Source of the DNA: Fragilariopsis cylindrus CCMP1102
Lineage: Eukaryota; Bacillariophyta; Bacillariophyceae; Bacillariales; Bacillariaceae
Assembly: GCA_900095095.1 (NCBI GenBank)
Contig: FMBT01000352.1
Location: 181,575 to 245,574, forward strand
Reading direction: 5' to 3'
DNA: 64,000 nt
Numbering within the stretch: the stretch's first letter is position 1; the number at the start of each line of letters is the position of its first letter. Below the pieces are notes generated by a model that had not been told where the DNA came from, searched no databases, and worked only from the letters and a program-made list of their open reading frames with translations. The position numbers were made by a program, and so were the translations under genes. Shown piece by piece: positions 34,499-42,657 of the stretch.

Positions 34499-34966
34499 TT
34501 AAAACCAAGAAATGAGGAAGTCGTAGTCTGGTTTGTGTTTAAAGGTACATCCCGCTCTGCTCATTGCTTTATTATCACTATCATTGAATTTAATCCTTTT
34601 TCTTTTATTACGATAGTGGGAAAATTCCTGTTGCCCTTCTTCGTGCTCATCGACGACGGCCTTGCGTTTTGGAATCCACACGAATCGGACAAATTGTTGT
34701 TGCTCGTAGTTGTCGCCACCGCCAACGACGGCAACATCGTGTGTGCTGCGATGAACGACGACAATTGTTGTGGTCTTTTTCTTGATATTATTATTCTCCT
34801 CGGAAACGGATTCGTTCTTCCTAGTACTATCTCTGAAAATAGCACTCCTCTTAATCCGAACAATCTTTCGATTCTTGAAAATAGAGTTGAGATCATCATG
34901 GCTAGCGTTGTTGTTGTTGTTGTTGTTATCGCTATTGTTCTTCTCCATCTCTACTTGCTTTACCAT
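34499..34966 (-). CDS. Hypothetical basic protein, about 155 aa
   Basis: From ATG 34966 (MVKQVEMEKN) the frame runs through an Asn run, then NRKIVRIKRSAIFRDSTRKN, FVRFVWIPKRKAVVDEHEEG and a nuclear-localisation-like YRNKRKRIKF, ending YDFLISWF. Charged composition favours this strand over the overlapping plus-strand frame (34496-34981), which is a hydrophobic mirror. Upstream in-frame codons with a GTG at 35023 exist, but ATG 34966 is the first ATG of that frame. No family is recognised. Confidence 0.35.
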   Translation of the reverse strand: MVKQVEMEKNNSDNNNNNNNASHDDLNSIFKNRKIVRIKRSAIFRDSTRKNESVSEENNNIKKKTTTIVVVHRSTHDVAVVGGGDNYEQQQFVRFVWIPKRKAVVDEHEEGQQEFSHYRNKRKRIKFNDSDNKAMSRAGCTFKHKPDYDFLISWF

Positions 34967-35871
34967 GATCAATTTCGATAGAAGTGTTTTCCTTTGTGCG
35001 TGTAGATGGTGTATTAATGTCACAAACCTTCTTTGATTGTTGATTTACAGTATACAAATAAGATGATTCTATTTGCTTGATTGGTTAGTTAGTTAGTTTT
35101 ATGATCGCATTGTTGATCGATCGTCGAATGGACCCGTCTTCATGACAACAAGAAATCGTAAGCGGGAACAAGACCAATTGATTTGCTAATATACCGTGAC
35201 AAGATAGAATTAAGCAAGATTGGAGGTGTATGTCATGATGAAAGAAATACGTATGTTTCTTGGTGCTTTGCTTCGTCGACTCGACTCGCGATACTGAAGA
35301 CGAAGACTTCAATTGCCGAAACTCGCGGCGAAATTCGCGGCGAAACTTTAACGAGTGATAGATCTGGTGATGATTATATTGAAGTGTCTTGTCCAGTCTT
35401 GTCTTGTCTTGTCTTGTCTTGTCTATCCGAGTAAAATCTTCGTCAGATCGCATAAGTTAAATTATCAGCGAGTGGAAGTAGTTGACAGGACTAAAGATCA
35501 ATCGTTTAAATGGGTTTCTTCCTGCCGTTTTTTCACAAACACGATTTGTAAAAAATATTGACCTTCGGCGATCCACGACTGAAAGTGTCTTGCTCGTGTA
35601 CTCGGTACTCAGTATGAATTTCCAAGTTTTAACATGTAACACATTCATTCTCTTCATACCGGTACACTGCACACCATCGCTCACAAAATAAACGAAACAT
35701 CGCCAGATTGATTTTCGATTCATCCTTTATTTCTCTACCATACTACTGCTCCCACCATCATCATCGCATCAGAATCGCTCACAAATAAAAACAAAACATC
35801 GCATTTCATCATTCACAAAATACAGAAGTAACACTTTTTGAACTTTCTTTTTTAGCAACACCACTTTGACG
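34967..35871. other. Intergenic 0.9 kb with CTTGT repeat
   Basis: Contains a tandem CTTGT pentanucleotide repeat at about 35391-35423 and a diverged pair of CGCTCACAAAATAAACGAAACATCGC-like segments at about 35678-35704 and 35773-35800. No gene is seen; the right end is probably the promoter of the small gene at 35872. Confidence 0.35.
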
Positions 35872-36222
35872 ATGACTTTCGGTAACAACAACAACAACTA
35901 CTACTACTACAACATTGCAGCATCCTTTTCGTGTGATACAAATGGATCAATCGAAGATCCTACTAAAAGGCGAAGTGATTCGACGGACCTTGACGTAGTT
36001 GAGCAGCGAAGCACCAAAAGAACCAAGACCAATACTAGTAGTACTATCACGGCGGAACTATCATCATCGATAGCTTCTTCTCCTATCAAGTTACATGGTC
36101 CTTTTCCAGGAGACCGCCGATCCTCTTTGTCCTCGTTTCAACCATTCTCATTCACATCGTTGTCATCGTCATCGTCATCGTCATCAATGTCGCCTTCATT
36201 GTCGAAGTACGAGTCGTGCTAA
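35872..36222 (+). CDS. Hypothetical Ser/Asn-rich protein, about 116 aa
   Basis: ATG 35872 opens MTFGNNNN, followed by a Tyr run, RRSDSTDLDVVEQRSTKRTK (bipartite-nuclear-signal-like), SIASSPIKLHGPFPGDRRSS and a Ser-rich tail ending SKYESC. SSPIK and the Ser-rich regions look like phosphorylation sites. No folded domain is visible. It could be a short regulatory protein or a chance frame in repeat-rich DNA. Confidence 0.35.
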   Translation: MTFGNNNNNYYYYNIAASFSCDTNGSIEDPTKRRSDSTDLDVVEQRSTKRTKTNTSSTITAELSSSIASSPIKLHGPFPGDRRSSLSSFQPFSFTSLSSSSSSSSMSPSLSKYESC

Positions 36223-36270
36223 TTAAAAGTGTACAAAACAAGAATTGACGTACTAATATCGATTTATTCA

Positions 36271-36682
36271 TTATAATGAATTCATAAGGGAGATGTTGGT
36301 TTCATAAACAAAAACAAGATTAGCGGTGATCAAACCCACGAACAAGATAGAGATCATGATACCGTTCAGAATAAAGAAAGAGATGATTCGATTCACTCGC
36401 ATGCAAGTGGGTAGTCGGAATAATTTCCGTTCATTCGATAGATACACTGCACAACCACACAAAATTAATAGTGATGATGAATAATAATAATACTAAGACT
36501 ACTTTTATAATTAACTCGATACCATCAAAAGATCTTAGATATCATAAGTAGCCTAGCATTAGAGGTGAGCAAGCATGTTGAGAGGAGTGTTCGAGATCTT
36601 CGTCATGCCATGCGCTCTATTTTCCCTTTTTTCTCTCTTACTACAAAGCAGTACGGTAGTAGCATCGCATACCGATTGACAT
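36271..36682 (-). CDS. Small spliced single-helix membrane protein, 61 aa
   Basis: Exon 1 is only 10 nt (36673-36682: ATG TCA ATC G), followed by a good donor (GTATGC). The 226 nt intron (36447-36672) ends TTGTGCAG, and exon 2 (36271-36446) continues in the right phase. The product starts MSIVYLSNERKLFRL, has PTCMRVNRIISFFILNGIM and a membrane helix ISILFVGLITANLVFVY, and ends NISLMNSL. The composition and the phase-matched splice sites argue that it is real. The size and the single helix recall small subunits of respiratory or secretory membrane complexes, but I cannot identify it. Only exon 2 is visible as an open frame. Confidence 0.45.
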
Positions 36683-37020
36683 AAGCCAGCGGCACAAAAT
36701 GAGTTCTACAGCGTGTCGACAATTGATTTATTTTACTACAAGATTAACCTCGTAATGCATTCGATAGTCTTGACTATTCACATTACAACGGTACTATTGG
36801 TTTAGTTCATTATATACATGTATTTAATTTATTCTTTTTTACATCACTAATTGGGACTTTTTTTCTGTCACATCTCGAAAATTATTTCAATTTATTGAAA
36901 CAAACATATATCTCTATACACCACCCATTGGTATACGTTCATTTTCGATCTTAGCCTCCTACGTATACTCTCTGCGGAATCCCTCTGAGTATAAAGGAAG
37001 ATGATATTATACAAGGCAAA

Positions 37021-39525
37021 CTAGACAATAGCCTTCGTGGAGGATAGTTTCTTCTTCAAATGACTATCCATTTTTGATAAGAATCCTTTCTTGCCCTTCG
37101 TTTTTTCAGTCTTTTCACTGTGTGAAGTAGACGTTTCTTCGGTTGGTGCTGCATCAGCTGCATCAGCTGAAGGTGTTTGTTCTGTTGCGGCTGGTTCCAG
37201 GGTGGTTACTGATTCTGCTTCTTCTTTGACTGGTTCAGTTTCTGTTACTGGCTCAAGCTCAACTTCTTGTTTAACTGTTTCAACGGTGACTGGTTCGGCA
37301 GCTTCTTCGACTGGTTCAGTGTCTTTGGTTGGTTCGGGGGTGGTAGTTGGTTCAGGGGCTGATTCAGTAACAACTGGTTCAATAACAACTGGAGCCGGTT
37401 CAGGGGCTACGACTGGTTCAGTAACAATTGGAGCCTGTTCAGGAGCTGGAGGGGTGGGGGTTGAAGCAACTGGTTCAGCAACAAAGGATTCTTCTGTTAC
37501 ATCTTCAGTACCACCACAACCTCCAAAACCCCAATTAAACGCATCAGACTTTTTTTCGGCGGGTGTAGCCGTCGTTGCAGCAACTGGAGCAGCAGCTGCT
37601 ACAATTGAACTGTATTTAGTAGACTTCGATGACTTGACAGAGGCGGCTTTACTTTTGGAGCTTTTCACCGAGGCATCTCCTTTAACAACGACGGTAGTAG
37701 CTGCTACAGCTGCTACAGCTGCTTCAGCTGGAGCAACAGTAGCTGCTTTCGATCCAGAAGATTTTGATGACTTGACGGATGCGGGAGCTGAGATGATTGG
37801 TTCGGGAGCTTCATATTCCGATTTGGTAGACTTGGCATCATCTGCCTTCTTTTTTGACGTAACACTCTTCACCATATTTGACATTCTACTTTTTACAGAC
37901 TTTTGTGTCTTCACACTCTTGACTGACGCGTCTTCCATATCTTTATATTCCGTTTTGAAAATAGTTTCGACGGCATCGACCTTTTTCGAGGACTTTCTCT
38001 TAATGGAGGCAACAGACTTTGCGGCAACAGTTGCTGCAACAACCTTGGCACCGGTTGTAGCCGATGTGACAGATTCCTTTAAACTGTTAGTACCAGAACG
38101 AACCAATGCAACAACAGAAGAACGACGTTTTTTAGGCTCTGCTTCGGGGAGAAGTTGGTTCCCCTTGGCCGATCTAGCTGTACGTTTAGCTCTCTTTCGT
38201 TCCTTTCTCTTCTTCACGCAAAAGCAAGTGATAAGAGTTGCACCGAAACATGCAGAAAGGGAAAAAAGTACCATGGCAGCAATGAACGCTCGGGCCTCTC
38301 TAGTACTTAATGTGTCCATAAACCGAGTCGAAACTTCAGTGGAGATAGTCTCCCACGTAGTTGATGTTGAGTTGAAATCAAAATAACCACCGGCGGACTC
38401 ATCGGTAGCACTGCCATAAACAGAGCTAACAAGAGTATCGACGTAGCTACAGCCTTCAGTAACCGGACCGTAATAGCTGTAGGTAGCCATATTCTCCTCA
38501 CAACGAGATGTAGAGGATTCGTAGGTTTCTGTACACATTTCACTGAGTTCATAGTCGTAGTTTTCGTCTGGTCCGTAACAAGCAACACAATCCATCGAAA
38601 CTAATCCACCATCTGAAAACGGTAAACTTTCCCATCCATAAGAGATTTGAGTAAAATTAACCTCAGCAGGATAGGAGCACGCTTCATTCATGTACATGCT
38701 AAGTGCAATGCTAGTACCATCGGCAGAACAACCAGGTCCTATGTAGAATGTAGTATCTTGGTAGTTGTTGTAGTTGTTCTGTTGCTGCTGACCATTATTA
38801 CCATACTGGCCATTGTAGTTTTGTTGCTGCTGACCATTATTGCCATACTGGCCATTGTAGTTTTGTTGGCCATTGTAGTTTTGCTGGCCATTGTAGTTTT
38901 GTTGCTGCTGACCATTATTGCCATATTGGCCATTGTAGTTGTTGCTGTATTGCTGTTGTTGGTTTTGTTGATTTCCATTTTGGTTTTCTTCAACGTCGTA
39001 TTCTTTACATTCCATGTACTCTTCAGCGTCAAATTCTTGTCCGTATTGGTTGTAGGTGATCATTGCGTTGCCGTAGTAATTATCATTGTCTTCTTGTTGT
39101 TTCATGTATGCTTCAAGGAATGTGCTGATACCAACAGCATAGTCACCATAACCACTCTCACAACCAAGTGCAGAATCCGCATCACAAGAATTCGAAGGAC
39201 AAAGACGGAAAATGACTGTGCTACTTTCCATTTCACCGTTCTCATAGTTGACCACCTGTTCTCCTTGAATACAACTTAGCAACTTGATGGAATAATCTGC
39301 CAAGAAGTACATGGAGTCTTCGCCATTTTCATCACCATTTTCATCGCCACTTTCTTCACCATTTTCATCGCCACTTTCTTCACCATTTTCTTCGGCAGCG
39401 TCCTCGTCCAATCGACGAGCGAACGTCATAAGTTTGTTTGCGCCTCTACCTCGAATGGACATACCGTCTACTGTGGCAATACCACCCACTCCGATGAGAG
39501 CGAATACAACGGATGCAAATTTCAT
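37021..39525 (-). CDS. Type I membrane protein with RxL site, NQ-rich repeat and long basic tail, 834 aa
   Basis: ATG 39525 starts a signal peptide (MKFASVVFALIGVGGIATVD) and a propeptide ending FARRLDED, an RxL motif like those processed in diatom silica-associated proteins. Glu/Asp/Gly repeats follow (ENGEESGDENG), then a Cys-containing region (LLSCIQGEQVVNY...FRLCPSNSCDADSALGC). Next are imperfect NGQYGNNGQQQQN repeats (DNA about 38758-38955) and a second Cys cluster. A membrane helix comes next (AFIAAMVLFSLSACFGATLI), with a stop-transfer KKRKERKRAKR. The tail of about 390 residues has VKSSKS repeats, then Pro/Val/Glu/Thr repeats (EPVVAPEPAPVV) and a basic end. An extracellular NQ-rich plus Cys region and one helix recall silicanin architecture, but the long tail differs. 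The silica link is inference only. The plus-strand frame of 431 codons inside is a shadow. Confidence 0.75.
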   Translation of the reverse strand: MKFASVVFALIGVGGIATVDGMSIRGRGANKLMTFARRLDEDAAEENGEESGDENGEESGDENGDENGEDSMYFLADYSIKLLSCIQGEQVVNYENGEMESSTVIFRLCPSNSCDADSALGCESGYGDYAVGISTFLEAYMKQQEDNDNYYGNAMITYNQYGQEFDAEEYMECKEYDVEENQNGNQQNQQQQYSNNYNGQYGNNGQQQQNYNGQQNYNGQQNYNGQYGNNGQQQQNYNGQYGNNGQQQQNNYNNYQDTTFYIGPGCSADGTSIALSMYMNEACSYPAEVNFTQISYGWESLPFSDGGLVSMDCVACYGPDENYDYELSEMCTETYESSTSRCEENMATYSYYGPVTEGCSYVDTLVSSVYGSATDESAGGYFDFNSTSTTWETISTEVSTRFMDTLSTREARAFIAAMVLFSLSACFGATLITCFCVKKRKERKRAKRTARSAKGNQLLPEAEPKKRRSSVVALVRSGTNSLKESVTSATTGAKVVAATVAAKSVASIKRKSSKKVDAVETIFKTEYKDMEDASVKSVKTQKSVKSRMSNMVKSVTSKKKADDAKSTKSEYEAPEPIISAPASVKSSKSSGSKAATVAPAEAAVAAVAATTVVVKGDASVKSSKSKAASVKSSKSTKYSSIVAAAAPVAATTATPAEKKSDAFNWGFGGCGGTEDVTEESFVAEPVASTPTPPAPEQAPIVTEPVVAPEPAPVVIEPVVTESAPEPTTTPEPTKDTEPVEEAAEPVTVETVKQEVELEPVTETEPVKEEAESVTTLEPAATEQTPSADAADAAPTEETSTSHSEKTEKTKGKKGFLSKMDSHLKKKLSSTKAIV

Positions 39526-40172
39526 TTTGGATATTTTATTCCTTTCCTTTCCTGAGGTATTTTCCAAATGAGACTATTGGAATTACTGATGTGAGAATTC
39601 CGCAGATCAATACAATCGATACTAATAAGATCGACGACGTAGGGATGCTTTTATGGTACGTCCGATGTGAGTAGTTGATACGAGCTTGTGGAGCTGAAAA
39701 TAAAAAGTGAGCGATAAGGATAAATAATACAGTATGCTTACTTCAAGTATTGTAGCGATCAGCGTGCTTAAAAATAATGATTACACGCTTCAAGCTAACT
39801 AGCGATGAAAGATTCCGTGTCGCACATTTAGGGAGGCAATGATGGCGTCTCATTTTCTTTTTAGTCCGCAATATGAGTCCCGTGTCTGAGTCACGAATAA
39901 AATCAATCAAATATCATCAAAACCTCGCTAAAAAGCCTACCGACCTCATTTTCTCTTCAGCGAGCCACAAATCTGAATTTTCTTTTAAAATTTGACATTG
40001 ACGACGATTGGCATCAAAGGAAAATGAGACAACTATATACCGGTACAAGTATTAAAGAGGTAAACATACTAGTAGGTAGACCAACAAGCGAAAGTATCCA
40101 TTACACAGGGAAGTTTTGGGTAATAGAAACCTCGATAATAATACAAGTAGACTCAACGTGGTGTTGAATAAT
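39526..40172. promoter_or_regulatory. Divergent promoter between two surface-protein genes
   Basis: A 647 bp gap between start codons of two genes, on opposite strands, that both encode secretory proteins with an RxL motif. The segment includes the 5' UTRs. No specific binding site was identified; co-regulation is an inference from the arrangement. Confidence 0.4.
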
Positions 40173-41936
40173 ATGTTTCTCTCAAGTAAAAGACAGTTCC
40201 TGATCCCTGCATTCATTGCGCTTGTTGTGATCTTCGATACGCAATCGGTATACTGTCGTGATTTGGACGATCACCAGACTACAACCGACAATGAACTATC
40301 GCAAATCAAGCAGGTTCGAGGTCTAAAATCAGAAAAAAGTTCAAAAGAAGACAAGAAAGGTAGTAAAAAAAACAAAAGCGAAGATGAACCTAAAAAGAAA
40401 TCTGAAGAGCAACGCGGGAATATTTTAAATTTGAGAGGAAATTCCGATTCAGGCTCCGTTGAAGAAAACGATGTAGATGATGAAGAATACTCGATCTGGA
40501 AACTTGTTGGAGAAGTCACGGACGTCAAAGACGATACTATTATTAGCGGACGAACGGGAGATGTTATTAGACCTAGTGCAATTCTTGGTGCCGATCCAAC
40601 ACTCCAACCAAGTCCAGCACCGGGAGGAGCAGTCGTAAGACCAGGGGGACTAACAGCGAGCTATTATGCAGAAGAGACAGCCGCACCTGTTTTTGTTGCA
40701 AACACTCAAAACACTAATTATGTTCCACGACCAGGAGGGTCAAGTTCGACTTCATTTGCTTACCCTACAGCAGCTCCAACATACAGTCCTGTTAATAGTA
40801 TACCTGCAGGCATTCCGGTAGTCTATTTCCCTAGACCAGGCACAGCATCATCATGGGCAGATGATCCATCACAGTCTTACCAAGCTGATAGATCGACTCC
40901 CTTGCCTACACCATACCCAACAACATTCCCTCCTGTCTATAATTCAGCCGGTAATGCCGCAGTTGCAAGACCTGGTTCTCTAGCACTACCTGAAAGTCCA
41001 AGCCACTCTCCAAGTGATTTTCCCAGTGTATCTCCAAGCGGTGCCCCTTCTTCCACACCTACTTTATATCCTACTCCATTCCCAACCCAACGTCCAACCA
41101 GAGCCCCAACGAACAAACCATCAAAGAAGCCAACTAGAAAGCCCACTGATACACCGACCTGGTCCCCTACAGAGTTTCCTACTATGTCTCCTAAGCCTAG
41201 TCCGGCACCCAGTCGTGTGCCAACTAAACGCCCAACAAACTCTCCAACTGGAAAGCCAAGTGTAGCACCCAGTGGTGTACCAAGTGGAATGCCTAGTACA
41301 AGAGCAGGAACACTTGTAAGACCTAGTTCTACTTCTGGATCTTCATATTTCACGAAACGTCCAACTGTTTCACCAACCACGGTCGATGGCGCTGGTAACG
41401 TCACTGTCGCTGATGATGATACTATAATGGAAGATATACCAACAGAATATCCTTCAGCGATTGATAATTTTGGCAATGTTGTAACATCTCCTTCCGCTCC
41501 TTCAAGCTCGTTTGTTTCTCAGAGTGATGTAGAAGAAGCTAAACAAACTTCTGTTCCTCAGAATAATGCAGAAGAAGCTAGACCAACCTTCTATCCTACC
41601 TGGCAACCCACAACTTGGTTGCCAACGGTTACATTCCATCCCACCAAGTTTATTGATTGGAGCCTGGTTGGTAGGAACGAAGATAGTAGTGCCACTAGTG
41701 ACGAAGAATATGATGAAGGTGCCGAAGACACTCCAGCAACACCTTCTGACAGTAGTGCCACTAGTAACGATGAGGATTATAACGATGACGGTTGTTGTGG
41801 TAGATGGGGAGGAGACATCGAAGCATGCAGTATCAACCCAAAATGTAATACTAATCAGGACCGATGCGAAATGCTTCCTCAATGTTCTGGAAATTGGTTA
41901 ACGAACAGCGATGACGAACCACAAAACTCTGGTTAG
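40173..41936 (+). CDS. Secreted Pro-Thr-repeat protein with Lys cluster and RxL site, 587 aa
   Basis: ATG 40173 starts MFLSSKRQFLIPAFIALVVI, a signal peptide likely cut near SVYC/RDLDD. An RxL-type motif (VRGLKSEK) leads into a Lys/Ser cluster (SKEDKKGSKKNKSEDEPKKK), similar in spirit to the pentalysine clusters of silaffin-like proteins. Repeated VVRPGG and FPRPGTASSW segments follow, then a long PT-rich linker (PTRAPTNKPSKKPTRKPT, PSGVPSGMPS) of the type common in diatom extracellular proteins. The C-terminus is acidic with a Cys-rich end (DDGCCGRWGGDIEACSINPK...CEMLPQCSGNW), likely disulphide-bonded. No membrane helix beyond the signal. It probably belongs to the cell wall or extracellular matrix. 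The start was chosen because it places the signal peptide at the N-terminus; a TTG upstream is not needed. Confidence 0.75.
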   Translation: MFLSSKRQFLIPAFIALVVIFDTQSVYCRDLDDHQTTTDNELSQIKQVRGLKSEKSSKEDKKGSKKNKSEDEPKKKSEEQRGNILNLRGNSDSGSVEENDVDDEEYSIWKLVGEVTDVKDDTIISGRTGDVIRPSAILGADPTLQPSPAPGGAVVRPGGLTASYYAEETAAPVFVANTQNTNYVPRPGGSSSTSFAYPTAAPTYSPVNSIPAGIPVVYFPRPGTASSWADDPSQSYQADRSTPLPTPYPTTFPPVYNSAGNAAVARPGSLALPESPSHSPSDFPSVSPSGAPSSTPTLYPTPFPTQRPTRAPTNKPSKKPTRKPTDTPTWSPTEFPTMSPKPSPAPSRVPTKRPTNSPTGKPSVAPSGVPSGMPSTRAGTLVRPSSTSGSSYFTKRPTVSPTTVDGAGNVTVADDDTIMEDIPTEYPSAIDNFGNVVTSPSAPSSSFVSQSDVEEAKQTSVPQNNAEEARPTFYPTWQPTTWLPTVTFHPTKFIDWSLVGRNEDSSATSDEEYDEGAEDTPATPSDSSATSNDEDYNDDGCCGRWGGDIEACSINPKCNTNQDRCEMLPQCSGNWLTNSDDEPQNSG

Positions 41937-42266
41937 AATTACATATAACAACATAGAGAGATCAGCAGAAAAATGAAATTGAAAGATGAACAAAACAAGT
42001 TTAAAAAGTGAATCCATTGGAATGGTGACACAAACGAAATCAATCTAAAGACAAAACGTTTGGTCACATCAGATAACAGTATTCACACTATATGTAGAAC
42101 AAAACTCTGATTAGAACTACAACAATAGAGAGAAAGCAGCAGAAAAAGATAATTGGAGGATAATCAAGTTTAAAGAGTGAATCGATTGAAAAGGTAGACA
42201 CAAACGAATCTAGCTAGACACAAAAGATCTGGTCACAATAGGTGACATAATTCCCACTTAATATAA
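41922..42266 (+). repeat. Tandem duplication of a gene 3' end
   Basis: Two diverged copies lie back to back: 41922-42096 and 42100-42266. Each begins CAAAACTCTG(G/A)TTAGAA and carries, in order, AATAGAGAGA-like, AGCAGAAAAA, AAGTTTAAA(A/G)AGTGAATC, GACACAAACGAA and GGTCACA(T/A) blocks. The first copy holds the last codons and stop (Q-N-S-G-stop) of the gene ending at 41936. The second preserves the same codons as Q-N-S-D-stop outside any gene. Confidence 0.75.
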
Positions 42267-42626
42267 TACTTTTTGTTCCTTTTTGTTGAGTAATTCAATA
42301 CTTTAGTTTCCTAGTGCAGAAGTTACATCGTACTTGATTGTTATACTTGATTTTATTGCAATGATGGGTGTTGTGCCTAAGTAAGTTATTGATTAGTCTA
42401 CCTTTTTTTGACAATTAGTCCATTCCCGGCCTAGTAAATTTGAAGTATGAATTCATAGGTTACTTCTCTTGTTGTTACTGGTAGTCAGTATATCAATGAC
42501 TGAAGTTGCAAAGGGTCCTATATGAAGATACTGTGATGGTTACTTCCTATTTTCCTGGTCCAGCTTATAAATTGCTTTAAAACTAGTCGTCCTCATACAA
42601 AGTAGGGATATGTCAAAAGAAAGTAC

Positions 42627-42657
<31 letters not shown>

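Noticed and set aside
34496-34981. Plus-strand hydrophobic frame of 161 codons
   Set aside because: Hydrophobic mirror of the basic minus-strand frame 34499-34966. It has poly-Val and poly-Leu from GTT repeats, which on the other strand give an Asn run typical of this genome.
37091-38386. Plus-strand frame of 431 codons
   Set aside because: It lies wholly antisense to the tail of the 834-residue membrane protein and is made of Ser/Thr/Ala/Val mirror images of its Lys/Glu/Pro repeats. The minus-strand reading has signal peptide, membrane helix and repeats.
38647-39279. Plus-strand frame of 210 codons with many hydrophobic residues
   Set aside because: Antisense to the NQ-rich repeat. The apparent membrane helices (VVVLLLLTIIAIL) are the complement of CAA/AAC repeats.
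40937-41476. Minus-strand frame of 179 codons rich in GVxVG
   Set aside because: Antisense shadow of the PT-rich repeats of the secreted protein at 40173-41936.
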